Origin: Alternaria dauci
Lineage: Eukaryota; Ascomycota; Dothideomycetes; Pleosporales; Pleosporaceae
Direction: 5' to 3'
Length of the DNA stretch: 64,000 bases
NCBI RefSeq assembly: GCF_042100115.1
Contig: NC_091278.1
Location: 2,480,001-2,544,000 of the forward strand
Below the pieces are notes generated by a model. It was not told the DNA's origin. It ran no database searches and saw only the letters and a program-made list of their open reading frames with translations. Shown here one piece after another: positions 1 to 10,307 of the stretch. Position 1 is the first letter of the stretch; every line of letters begins with the position of its first letter. The translations under genes and the position numbers were made by a program.

Positions 1-1502
1 AAAATATTTAGTAACATCGCCATGTGCCATCTACGCCTGGTGAAAGCATAGCAAATGTAGGAACATAATCCGTGTGGTGCTCTCGACAGCTGTGATCACA
101 AAATCTGGGATTCAGATTTTGCGAAGGAGTGGGATAGGTCCAAATCGTCACGCTGATACACTCCATGTGCGGAGAAAGAGAGACGCGCACTTTGGTATAA
201 AAGCAATCTTCTGGTTGGCACGTTGCCATTCCTTTCTACTCACATACCCGCCTCTTCTGTATTCTCAAAAAGCATTCTATGCACAGACTTTTATGCTCTG
301 CCTTCTCTCGAAAGGAAAACATACCCAACTTCACTCTGTGGCTGCAATTCTACCTCTCTCTCGTGGTCATTCGACCAAAACTCAAAGTTATCGGCTACAA
401 ATACATGTACCGAAAATTAGGCTTTCATTGACGACGGTCACATCAAAATGAGTTTGTCTGGACTTATGTGTCCTTAAGACTTGAGAGCGTTAGTATTAGC
501 CACTGTGAACAGTGTCTCTACATTTCAAAAAGAATGAGATCTGGATTTCTGGAATTGCGCCTTTCTGCTAGAGTGGAAAAGTGTGGTCTGCTCGACTCAT
601 CGCCTCTTCGCTCACTACATCACTTCTATACCAGGAATCTAAACACAATCACTGGGATGTCGATGGCTGTGTCTTGTCAAAAACATACCATAAGAATCAA
701 CAGGACAAAAACATGGTTTTTTGGCATCGAAACAAGGCACGATATCGATCTTACGCTTCCAAGGTTGCGATCATTTTGCTGCTGTCGCTAGGAACGCACG
801 TTATATTATCCCATCCGACGAAAACTAGGCCTTTACCTCATCTACAAAGCAAATCTCTTACGTTTTCTACCTCCTATCTCCTTTCATCATTGAAGGCTTG
901 CTCTCTCCAAAATGACTCCACTGCTCTCTCCTGAACCGAGCTAGGAACTTCGCATCCAATTGATAATTCCAATGATGAACAGAGATCTTTGGACGCTGTT
1001 GCATGTTCGAAACACCAAAGCTTTCCTAAAACTTGATATGATTCGAGCCATGACTGGACCGGCGTTTTAAAGCCGCTACCATTGCAGTTATAAAATACAT
1101 AATGAGACGTAGTGGAAGCCAAGAGCAGGCATCTCGCATGCATATATAGTGGCTTTCTTCATCGGACCGTCATTACGATACACTTGGTCTTCTATTCTCG
1201 AAAACTTGACCAAATGTCTTCTATAGGTCCCTATATTCCAAAACAATGGACAAGACGATTATGTAAATGGATTGATACCTGTGCCAGCTATACCAAAACC
1301 AGTCTTCTCAAGAGTCATGAGCTGTTCATCGCCTGCAGAATCATTGGATGGCACCTATATGGAGTGAGCGCTGGAGCGAGGTTCGATACCAAAGCCCAAA
1401 TCTAGAGAGAAACCCCCCCCCCCCCCCCCAAATCAGAATATCAAAAATAGCGTGCACACTGTCGATGAGAAAGTGATCGTTAACAATAACATTAAGCCAT
1501 TA
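1..1502. other. Intergenic, no gene recognised
   Basis: I see no recognisable protein, RNA gene or mobile element on either strand. Short open frames exist, but none shows a familiar motif or convincing splice structure. A 17-nt cytosine run lies at 1413-1429. The last part is the 3' flank of DPB2. Confidence 0.6.
1413..1429. repeat. Poly-C homopolymer tract
   Basis: Seventeen consecutive C residues downstream of the DPB2 stop codon. Homopolymers of this length mutate by slippage and are prone to sequencing error, so the exact count is uncertain. Confidence 0.8.
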
Positions 1503-3876
1503 CTATTCTTCCGTCCTCACCACACCAGCAGAAGCCCTGATATCAAACTCGACCCACCTCGCCCTCCCCTCTCTCCTTCCTCTCCCGCCACTTTCATCTA
1601 TACTTCCCGGGTTCATGACCGTGCAGCCAAGGTACTTGACTACAAATGCCGGTGCCTCGCTGTCCGCGAGTACCAGACTCGTCGGTAGTGGGTAAAGATT
1701 CATTGCGTGTGCGAAATCCCAATGCAACGGCCGTGCTGAGAGCGGAAAGGGGCTCAAGTGTGATTGTGAGAGTATGGTTCGCGTCAGCGCGCGCGCTGTT
1801 TGTGTATCGAGGTCAAGATCTGGTTGCTGTTGCTGTCGGGCTGGTGGCGGCCTGAGATCAAGATCCATGGCGTACTGCTGTTCTGCTTCTTGTTGTTGAT
1901 GGCTCAGCGCGAATGGCATTTCGTCGTCTACATCCGGAGGTGGCTTGTTGAACCTTATCGATTGTCTTTGCAGTCTTCCAGCCACGTCGTCTCTCAGTAT
2001 TGCCATCTCGCCCTTTACGCCGAACCAAGTCAGGCGCGAGGGATTGGATGTCCAAACCACCTCTCCTTCTTTGCCCTTTGCTTTGCCGGGCCCCCATATT
2101 TCTCTGTTCGCTTCAGCAACGACTTTTCTGATCCTGCTTGTGAACATTGTTGGAATGGGTTTCCTGGGTAATGGTGTAGCGGCACCAGCGGAGAATGCAC
2201 TCGGCCAGGCGTCGTTGTCGCCGGGCACGAGTACAAGTGTGGTGTGTGCGATGAGAGGTTGGAACTCTGCGAGGACAGAGGCGAGTGCGTCGAAGTGTTC
2301 TTTGTATTCTATGCTGCCCGTTCCTGGTACGCCTGCCAGACTGGCTTTCGAACTGAAGTTTCCCATCAGGATGATGGCGAGAGGATAGACTGGGTGGGCA
2401 TCGGTAGGGTCGGGCGTATATGTGCGTAAGAGAGTGCGGAGGGCCGACAGTGTGGATGGGACGTCGAGATGAAGGTCGGAGGCGATGACGATGTTGTGTG
2501 CTGTGTCGGGGGCAAGGAGTTTCGACGCAATCTTGTTCATACGGGAACCAGTCGCGCGCTGAGATCCAACGCCTAAGAAGTCTGTCCATCCGAATGCTGG
2601 CCCAGCCAAGCTGTTCTTGTCGACCTCTTCGGCGCCGCCCAAAGTTGCTGTTCTCCGTTCACTGGGAGGGTGTCCGACTGAGAAACCTAGGAATTTGCCG
2701 CCTATCGTGCCACCAATGCCGCTGCTGCCTCCTAAGGTCGATGTCGCACCGGCGTCTTCTTCGTAGCTGCCCTCGACTAAAACGATCATGCCTGGTGCGA
2801 AGTATGCGCCATTCTCAGGGATGGGGCGTGCGTGTTGGATGTCCAAGGTAATTGTGCCCGTGAGATCGGAAAGTGAGAGCACACCGGTGGCCGAAACTGT
2901 TAGCATGCCTAGCAACAGATGCGTACTTCCAGTCCGGCCAAGCAGATTCGCGATGGGAGTAATGGTGTTCAATTGTGAGGTCGCAATCGATCCCGTGCGA
3001 CTCAGGGTAGCAGACCGCGCTGTAGAGAAGGTGGGTGCTTGGAACGTCTCGTTACGGAGGATGCGCTGGTGTACGATGTGGTAGCGTTGACGGAAGAGTT
3101 CGGTTTTGTGTTTTGGATCTGGGAAGAGCGATGGCTTTTTGGCAGACCTGTAGTGGTTAGCAGGCATTCAATTCTCCCCTGCTCTCTGCGTACTTCTCGA
3201 AATGCTTCTGGGTAGCATTGTATATCAGCTTTGGCTGGTCGAAGGCGCCGATGACCTTGATCCATTCTCGTGGATCTTTCAGCAGATCTTCTTCTTCATC
3301 CTTGTCCTCCACCTCCAGACTGGACATGCCGAAACTGCTGCTACTGTCCAGACTCGAGTGGTTCGTCTGGCCGGCTACTTCAGGCCCAAAGTTGAAGCTG
3401 GTTTGCCTGCCCAGAGTCGATCCTTGTACTACCCTTCCTCCGCTCATGGAGCCCTCAAGTGTCTTCAGTATGCCCCTGAACGTCTCGTTGTCGCCTTCTA
3501 CGATGACCTGACCACCGCATTTCTTCCAGCTCTTCGCAATCTCCTCCAAGACCTTTTCTGCTAAGCCTTCTTCTCTCCATCCTGATCCGCAGTGTTTCCC
3601 TACAAACGTGGCTAATGCTTGGAGGGCGGAGGATGTGAGGGTGAGGTTGTGTTTCTTGGTGAAGGTTCGAAAAGCTAGCGGTCGCAATGTCGCTGGTGGA
3701 AGGAGGATGGGCAAGACAGTCGACTTTCCGGCTGGCTTCAGTGCAGGCGGGGCGCGTATGGGGGCTGTTCTGCGGGGATTGATGGGATGAACGGGCGTTC
3801 CGAATGCGGGCGATGAAGACGGGATGAGGTCTGCCGGTACCGCTGAGGGTTTTTCTGGTCTTCTCGTCGTCGCCAT
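1503..3876 (-). CDS. DPB2: DNA polymerase epsilon subunit B
   Basis: Second subunit of the leading-strand replicase, which links polymerase epsilon to the CMG helicase at origins and forks in the nucleus. Two exons (3876-3194 and 3147-1503) give 775 residues. The 46-nt intron has GTACGC and TACAG ends with a CTAAC branch site, and splicing is in phase. The N-terminal third carries the helical domain typical of fungal Dpb2. The C-terminal half holds an OB-like segment and the catalytically dead calcineurin-like phosphoesterase fold of B subunits, with NIVIASDLHLD near residue 446 and VPGDNDAW near 535. The start is the ATG of MATTRRPEK; an in-frame ATG 63 nt upstream lies in the shared promoter and looks less likely. 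It diverges from the NASP-type chaperone gene. The length is close to the yeast protein (about 690) plus a low-complexity N terminus. Confidence 0.93.
3148..3193 (-). other. DPB2 intron
   Basis: A 46-nt GT-AG intron with branch site TGCTAAC 8 nt before the acceptor AG. Left in, it would place a stop right after the first exon; removed, it joins EK to SAKKPS in phase. Confidence 0.85.
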
Positions 3877-3942
3877 GTTGGTAGTGGTCAAGGTGAAGAC
3901 GTGCCGTGTCGCAATGTTGGCCGGCGGTCGGGATTCCACTTT

Positions 3943-3975
3943 ACGCGTGCGACGCGTTCACGCGCGATTTCGCGC
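3943..3975. promoter_or_regulatory. Paired MluI cell-cycle boxes in divergent promoter
   Basis: Two ACGCGT hexamers (3943-3948 and 3952-3957), three bases apart, are followed by the E2F-like octamer TTTCGCGC at 3968-3975. They lie 67-99 bp upstream of the DPB2 start and about 160-190 bp upstream of the chaperone start. ACGCGT is the site bound by the yeast MBF complex, which drives G1/S transcription of replication genes. Function here is inferred from sequence and from the two flanking genes. Confidence 0.55.
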
Positions 3976-4131
3976 TAGGCAGAGGCTAAGCTGCTTTTCC
4001 CAGCAGCCGCACAACCCTCGTACCCAAACACAAGACTACACATCCTTCACGTCTACATTTACCGCTCTAGGAGTCCATTGTTGCTGTCGCATACTCTACA
4101 CAACACCCACCAACTTGACTGATCTCACGCA

Positions 4132-5496
4132 ATGGCCGATCCTGCAACTGAGCCGCTCGCAACCGTCGCCGAGGCCGAGGCCGAAGACGTGCCCAGGACG
4201 AAAGAGAGAATGGCAGAGCTGTCGCAGGCTGCTTCCATCCACTACTCCACCAAGAACTACGATGCTGCTGCCTCACACTATGCCGATGCCGTCGAAATCC
4301 AGGCTGAGCTCAATGGTGAGATGGCGCCCGAGAACGCTGAGCTGCTCTTCTACTACGGACGCGCGCTATACAGGTCCGCAGTCGCCAAGAGCGATGTGCT
4401 AGGCAACAAGGTGGCATCAGAGGAAAAGAAGAAGAAGCAGCCCAAAGCAAAAAAGGCCGCCAAAGCAGACGCCGGTGAGGGGCCAAGCGCCGCAAAGACT
4501 GAGACCAAGGAGCAGTCAGTAGAGAACAAGCCATACTTCCAGCTCCAGGGCGACGAGAACTGGACTGATTCTGAAGATGAGGATGACGACATGGAGGACG
4601 GCGAGGAAGACGAGGACGAGGACGATCTCGGAAACGCGTACGAGATCTTCGAGCTAGCCCGTGTCCTGTACCAGAGACAATTAGACTCGCCAGAAGGAGA
4701 TGCCTCAGACAAGGGAAAGGGCAAGGCAGAGCTGAGTCCACGAGCGCGCATCTTCAAGGAGCGCATCGCAGACTGCCACGGCTTCCTCGTCGAAATCTCG
4801 CTAGAGAACGAACGCTTCCACGACGCCATATCAGACGCCCGCAAAGCGCTCGCCTTACAAGAAGAACTGTATCCTTTCGAACATGAGAACGTCACAGAGG
4901 CTCATTACTCGCTTTCTCTCGCGCTCGAGTTCGCATCCGTCTCCAAGGTCCGAGAAGACCAGACTGGACAAACGACAGAAGAGTCCGCCAAGCAAGAACA
5001 AGGAAAGGAAGACGAGGACGGCATAAACTGGGAGCTGCGCAACGAGGCTGCGGAACAAACTGATCTTGCCATAAAGAGTCTAGAAGCACGATTGGAGAAA
5101 GAGGAGGCAGTGCTCAGCTCCGATGCGCTCAAACCCGAGCAGAAGAAGGAGAAGCAAACAATCATCGAGGACAAAAAGGGTATGCTTGAAGATCTCAAGA
5201 CTCGTCTTGCAGACCTCAAATCGGATCCCACCAAGCAGGAGTTTGACAGTATTGACTCGTCGGTGTTCAAGGGACTGCTAGGGGGGTTGTTGGGTGCAGA
5301 TTCTGCGACGCAAAAGGCGAAGCTTGCGGAGGCTACCAAGACTGCGAACGATGTGTCCGGCATGGTGAAGAAGAAGGTCAAAGCGCCTGCACCGGCACCG
5401 TCAGGGTCCAACGATGCCGGTAGCAGTAAGAGGAAACTGGAAGTTGATGACGGCGGCGCGGAGGGTAAGCGAGCGAAGACCGAGGAACCTGCGTAA
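4132..5496 (+). CDS. NASP/Hif1-type histone H3-H4 chaperone (SHNi-TPR)
   Basis: Single-exon gene, 454 residues. A first TPR near residues 25-60 and a conserved TPR pair near 215-265 (RIADCHGFLVEISLENERF onward) form the SHNi-TPR fold of the NASP, Sim3 and Hif1 family. As in the family, a long acidic loop (about residues 140-170, runs of D and E) interrupts the second TPR; this is the histone-contacting insert. A Lys-rich stretch sits at about 100-115, and a bipartite basic nuclear signal (KRKLE ... KRAK) closes the protein. A coiled coil is likely at 300-360. The family escorts H3-H4 or CENP-A and in yeast works with the Hat1 acetyltransferase. It shares a 255-bp promoter with DPB2, which fits S-phase expression. 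Whether it is the Hif1-like or the Sim3-like form cannot be decided by eye. Confidence 0.88.
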   Translation: MADPATEPLATVAEAEAEDVPRTKERMAELSQAASIHYSTKNYDAAASHYADAVEIQAELNGEMAPENAELLFYYGRALYRSAVAKSDVLGNKVASEEKKKKQPKAKKAAKADAGEGPSAAKTETKEQSVENKPYFQLQGDENWTDSEDEDDDMEDGEEDEDEDDLGNAYEIFELARVLYQRQLDSPEGDASDKGKGKAELSPRARIFKERIADCHGFLVEISLENERFHDAISDARKALALQEELYPFEHENVTEAHYSLSLALEFASVSKVREDQTGQTTEESAKQEQGKEDEDGINWELRNEAAEQTDLAIKSLEARLEKEEAVLSSDALKPEQKKEKQTIIEDKKGMLEDLKTRLADLKSDPTKQEFDSIDSSVFKGLLGGLLGADSATQKAKLAEATKTANDVSGMVKKKVKAPAPAPSGSNDAGSSKRKLEVDDGGAEGKRAKTEEPA

Positions 5497-5979
5497 ATTA
5501 CTTATACCGCGGGCCATAAGGTTGAAAGAATTTGATGAGACATGGTTGATAGCTGTCGAACGATAATAATTGGGATGTAAACCGACGAGTGGTAATGGGC
5601 TGTTGAGTTGACACCGATTTGGAGCATACCCGGATTATTTTCCGTTGCATTTTATGGTTGGATCTGCTCTATCCGCACCGACGCGAAGTGGTGGTATCCC
5701 CAGCCGCTTTTCCCAGATTCGAAAATCTGAACCGATGTCGCGGTGCTACCTAAACGGCCAAATGTAAACCCTATTGAAAGTACAGCAGAAATGGTTCGCG
5801 CTTGGCCTAATCATGTCACTAGAGTTCAATAATGTCGCACAGACGTTGGTGCCTAGAAATGTTATGAATTCTGTATAGTTGTCTGCTTATGTCTAGTATC
5901 CTTTCCAAGATTCTATCACCTACAAGATGCCCGGATCACGGCGGCGTAGCTCATCCTCTCATCAACAATCGACAAGTAT
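5497..5979. other. Convergent 3' intergenic region
   Basis: It lies between the stop codons of two convergent genes. I see nothing beyond likely 3' untranslated sequence. Confidence 0.6.
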
Positions 5980-7081
5980 CTACATGTCGCTGTAGTCTAT
6001 CAATACTGCTCCGCCCTGAACGCCTTCAGGCTCGATACGCTGAGCTATCGTCTCATGTCGACTGGCTCTGTAGAATGGAGAGCCACGCCGGAATGCTTCC
6101 TCATACTTGTCAAGACTTTCAGAATGTACAAGTTTCGGCTCGCTGGTAGCATGCGTTGCTTCAAAGTGATTAAGCAGATCATGAAGCGACTCGATGACGA
6201 AACCACAACAAGTGTAGTTCTTCAGGAAAGCAGCCTCGTCTTGCACTTCGTATGGCGATTGAGACAACTCAAAAGTGACTGGATCCCGGTTCTCGACTCC
6301 ATAGGTTTCTGAATGGGCAGTAGGGAATGCCAAAAACTGATTACCCTCCCACCATCCCCAGATCGACTTCATGGTCTTCGCTGCGGTCTGTTCCTCAAGA
6401 CCATGGCTCAAAACATCCGATTGAAATAGCTGCTGTCCAGGTCGGTTTTGCCCCGTGTTAAGTCCCAAGGTTGCCTCTCCCGGACGATCGGATACGGAGG
6501 ATGTTGATGGAGACTCTACATCCTGCATAACAACGTCGCTGGATGTATCGGTGCTGCAGGGCGGGGATCCTATGGCAAAACCCGGTGGCGTTTGAGGCTC
6601 TACGGATCTCTTAGATCAACTACTGATTCGTGACTGTAGGGGATCCTACCTTGCAGGAACTGACGACACATACTCGAGTTTGAACGGCGGCGATCGAGTT
6701 CCCTCTCTATACGCTTCTCGTCAACACGGATGCCATTGAACATGACCTCCGTTTGCCGGCCGCGCTGCGTCCTCTCCTGAATGCGTGGTAGGATGGTGTT
6801 CCATTCTTTGTTGGTAATTTTCTTGCGCACAGCCCAGGCAGCGAGTTTACTTTGGTATTGTGATTTTCTGCGTGGAGATGAGGCTGAGATCTGTGTTTCA
6901 AAGTTTGTGCGATTACTCACGTAGGTGAGAAGCCGTAGCGTTTCGTCATGATATCCATCACTCCTTCATGACCGTCTAGCGTTCTGTCTTCGGAGATGTA
7001 TAGCTCTCTAATGTTGTTGCGATACTGTTCCCAAATACCGTCATCGATTCGCTCTGCGAGCACTCTCGATGCTGACAGCAT
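5980..7081 (-). CDS. Clr5-domain protein with C-terminal CC-H-H zinc finger
   Basis: Three exons (7081-6921, 6867-6650, 6599-5980) give 332 residues with both junctions in phase. Exons 1-2 encode a Clr5 domain (about residues 10-75). Its two halves, an IWEQYRNNIRELY helix with YGFS at the exon edge and then QYQSKLAAWAVRKK, are rejoined only after removing the 53-nt intron (GTGAGT...CGCAG). The second, 50-nt intron (GTAGGA...CGTAG) is less certain. It links to a Pro/Ser segment with PPGFAIGSPP and a single zinc-finger-like element, YTCCG followed by an HDLLNHFEATH helix. That element resembles the Sfp1-type fungal finger. Clr5 proteins are fungal nuclear factors named after an S. pombe silencing gene; DNA binding here is inferred. 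If the second intron is wrong, this could be two adjacent genes. Confidence 0.65.
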
Positions 7082-7552
7082 TTCGGTAGGCGTTTGGGCG
7101 TCGTGGCTGTGTAGGATAGATCGTAGGAAAAGGCAAATATGAGCAAGGAGGAAGAAGTTATGGAGAGCACTGATGTTCCAGGACAGGCGATCTATTAAAG
7201 TAATCGAAAGGTGGAAGAAAGGCACAAGCGACAGGCTCAGCTGGCAAGTGCCCTGGCCAATGATGCGAAAGCTGAGTATGCCGAGCTAGCTCGAATGCGG
7301 TCTCCTGCATGTCATCAGCCAATCATGCAAAACTAGACTTGAGCGGCCTCGTAAAGATTGAATACGGCAGATATCATGTATACCACGCTGGCCTAACCAA
7401 TGATGCAGAAGTCGACATCTCTAAAGCCCTGGCTCTACATAGGCACCTTGTAAGTAATCCAAGTTGCATATATATCATACCATGTTGCAAAAGTTATACC
7501 GGTAGCTACCTACCAATCTCCAATCTCGCAACAAACGCAGCTTTCTATCGAC
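7082..7552. other. Divergent intergenic region
   Basis: It separates the Clr5-type gene (minus strand) from the small membrane-protein gene (plus strand) and presumably holds both promoters. I recognise no motif. Confidence 0.5.
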
Positions 7553-7802
7553 ATGTCTTCGGTGTGGTCTGTGGAAGCCATTATTGCCTTCGCTACGCTA
7601 CTCACAACGTGTATACCAATCGGCGTACTGCTTTGGCGTATGAAAAGGAATAGGTCTGGAAGCACATGCACTTGCTTGGGTATGTCAACCCACTACACAT
7701 CTTCATGACGCTCACTGACGATATAAAGCAGATATAGAAAAAGGCAAGACAGCTGAACTGAGAGAAGCCAATACGACACAACGCGTGAAAACTTCCTTCT
7801 AA
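7553..7802 (+). CDS. Small single-pass membrane protein, spliced (65 aa)
   Basis: Two exons (7553-7679 and 7732-7802) encode 65 residues. The 52-nt intron has a strong GTATGT donor, a CTGAC branch site and a GCAG acceptor. Read unspliced, the frame stops at 7708. The protein starts MSSVWSVEAIIAFATLL and has one hydrophobic helix (about residues 9-29) ending in LLWRMKRNR. A polar, charged tail follows (DIEKGKTAELREANT). The Trp-Ser-x-Glu/Asp-Ala-Ile start and the helix followed by W-R-basic resemble small uncharacterised fungal proteins I have seen annotated as hypothetical. No function is known. The hydrophobic helix followed by positive charges suggests the tail faces the cytoplasm. Confidence 0.55.
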
Positions 7803-8766
7803 AGGACTTGAGAGTAGACACTAGTCCTGATATCTCGTTTTTGTTGGTTCTCCCTATGAATGAAGGGATTGGTAGCGTGGAATAGGAAGGCTGGGCAGAC
7901 ATGAGTTGAAAAAGGAAGGGTAGTTTCCATGCGAAGTGAGTTCTATGGGAGAAGAGACGTTTGCTTATAACTGGGGATGAGTCGGAACATTGAGCACAGC
8001 CCCTATACACACCATGTATGTCGCATTCGGGGAGGATGACGACCAAAAATATCATCGATTGATATTGTTCAACGCCTTTCGATGTCTGTATCAGAGGCGC
8101 TTCCGCTGCGCTGAACTTTTCTTGTCTTTCAAAGATGATGACATGAAATTGAACTTACTACTCTTCTTCTGCAAGGCTTTTGCTCTGTAGCTCATCTTTC
8201 CCTTTGACACGTTTTCAGTGGATAGATGGTGAAAATTTGCTGCTAAGGGCGTGCAAGAGGTTAGTTAGCGATGTATTAAACCGACGCAGGATATCGGGCG
8301 GAAAGCTCGGTGCTGTCATGGCTTTGGTAGAGTGAAGACAAGGATGGTTCAACACCTGCTACCCGGGTATATCCACGTAGATGGTCTTGTAGGTGCCTCG
8401 AAGGAATCACCGTGCTGCATTGTGCAAGGGGTGCTTGCTCCTGGCAGGTGTTGGCCGTCCTCGTACATGTCGCACTGGACTCTTCTAATTCAGAACAAAA
8501 TCACAAAGACCAGAACATGGCGTGGACAGGGTGAAATATGATGGACAGTCGTGGTATGCGAATCGTGGCCAGTTGTACGATCTTCCGTGCAGCTTCCAGT
8601 ACGCGGGTCGAAGCGGGGCAGGCGGCCCGTGCAGGCAAGCCCGCGTCATCGCCTCCTGCGCCTTCGCATATTCGTCAGCCAACTTCAAGCTCCGCCGCCC
8701 TGGAACACAACTCAAAAACCCAAGACCCTTATCACAAGATCATCCAGACGTACAAGTATCACAGCC
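7803..8766. other. Intergenic, no gene recognised
   Basis: Short open frames on both strands show no homology or splice pattern I recognise. The final part is the 5' flank of the CUE-domain gene. Confidence 0.5.
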
Positions 8767-9342
8767 ATGGCCTCCAACCACAACGACAACCCGTGGGCAG
8801 ACCAAGGGAACCAACAAGGACAGAGCCAGCAGAGCCACAACCCCTACCAAGCGTACCAGGACCCGCCTCACAACCCCTACGCCCATCAACCACCTCCGAA
8901 TCCACTAGGTCAACACCCTCCTCAGGAGCCGTACGCGCAGTATCCGCCTCAACACCAGGGCACCTCCCCGTGGAGCCAAGAGCCAAGCCAAACTCAATCT
9001 CACAATCCATTCATGCAGACACAATCCCATGAACCTCCCCAACAGTCCTATCAGCAGCAACAAACCTCCCAGCCCTCCTACCATGAACAAGAAGACGTTC
9101 CCCCAGGCCTACCGCCTCGCCGCACAGCTACGGAGATGGCGCTTCCTACCGGACAGGACCGTTCGCACCAGATTGAGGTCATGCAGAGTTACCAAGCGGC
9201 GGGACGAAAAGATGATGACGACGAGAATGTTGATGCGCTGCAACGGGAGTTCCCCAAGTTAGACGGAAGTCTGATTGCGGCCATCTACGGGGATACTAAG
9301 AGCTTGAGCGCTACGAGGGAAATGTTACATGAATTGCAGTGA
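8767..9342 (+). CDS. CUE-domain protein with NPF/NPW/NPY-rich N terminus
   Basis: Single-exon gene, 191 residues, starting at MASNHNDNPWADQ; the open frame extends further upstream but loses protein-like character. Residues 1-115 are disordered and rich in Gln, Pro, Ser and Tyr. They repeat Asn-Pro-aromatic motifs (NPW, NPY twice, NPF), of which NPF is the classic EH-domain ligand in endocytosis. The last 40 residues form a CUE ubiquitin-binding domain (VDALQREFPKLDGSLIAAIY to the dileucine-like end), with Phe-Pro at the first helix and the terminal ML-LQ helix. A link to ubiquitin-dependent trafficking or autophagy, as for yeast Cue5, is inference. The short PPGLPPRR stretch could be an SH3 ligand. 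Confidence 0.8.
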   Translation: MASNHNDNPWADQGNQQGQSQQSHNPYQAYQDPPHNPYAHQPPPNPLGQHPPQEPYAQYPPQHQGTSPWSQEPSQTQSHNPFMQTQSHEPPQQSYQQQQTSQPSYHEQEDVPPGLPPRRTATEMALPTGQDRSHQIEVMQSYQAAGRKDDDDENVDALQREFPKLDGSLIAAIYGDTKSLSATREMLHELQ

Positions 9343-10307
9343 TGCAACTTTGAGGACGCTACATCTCTATGGATGATAGGACGAAACAGGGGTAGGAGAA
9401 TCACTATATGCTCAGATACTCATCAGCATCATTGGAAAGGCTTTGCAGCCACATGAAGGTGCTGTATCCGCATAGTCCAGGTGTCGGAGATGTGCTTTGC
9501 TCACCATATGCCCTGCCAAAGACTGTTTGCTTGTCTGCTTCGTGTGTACTACTGATCCTGCTTCTTATGTTGATATTGTGCGAAAGCATTTCCACCAACC
9601 ATCTCCACCGGGTCTCGCGTGGAAGGCCTCAGTCTACTATGGTATACTTGAGGTGCACGGGCTTCGTGCGTCGGAATTGGGTCCTGAACCTCGCAGCACC
9701 TCGACACGAGATTCCAATCACCGACGCGAACGTCTTTGACGCGCGCTGAAAGTGCATGCTAGATTTCCAGCTCGACAACCTACCGTATCAGCCTGATCGT
9801 GTTAACGTCGTGTACAGACAAGAGCGATAAACCAGCACAAGTCACAATTTCAGGTCCACGACATCCATCGCGACGGAAGCGATGATTTCAAATGGTGTTT
9901 CATTGCCGGCAAACCTTCCGTTCTGAAGCGCGGCATGCCTAAAGCGGAACCCCGCACTTTTGCCCAGCCGGCCCAGCTAGTATGACTTCAGCCCAGCTAG
10001 AACGGCCTGAGTGCCTCTCTGCGAAGCCTTGCCCTGGCACACGCTTCGATGTCGCTCACCTCCGCATTTGCTTCTCCGCAGACCCATAATTTCCCCAGAC
10101 ATGGTCCGTGGTGAGATTCCACCAGGTTTCTGCCGCTACGTTAGATGCTTCGACATTAAGCTGGATGAGGATATGCCGGTGTACATCTGTGGGCGGCTGG
10201 GAGGAGTATAAAGGCGACATGTTTATCGTTGATAAGCTGGGTCCATCATCGTACTGTTCTGCAGTTCTCTTCCTGTCATCCAGGCTGTTGGATTCAGGAT
10301 CTTCGAC
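9343..10307. other. Intergenic, 5' flank of sugar transporter
   Basis: No supportable gene. Small open frames lack recognisable motifs, and one on the minus strand merely overlaps the first transporter exon. Confidence 0.5.

Noticed and set aside
4353..5411. Minus-strand Ser-rich open frames
   Set aside because: They mirror the acidic and Lys-rich codons of the histone chaperone gene and have no independent support.
7309..7653. Plus-strand open frame of 114 codons overlapping the small membrane-protein gene
   Set aside because: It is in a different frame, lacks motifs, and the overlapping spliced 65-residue model has better signals.
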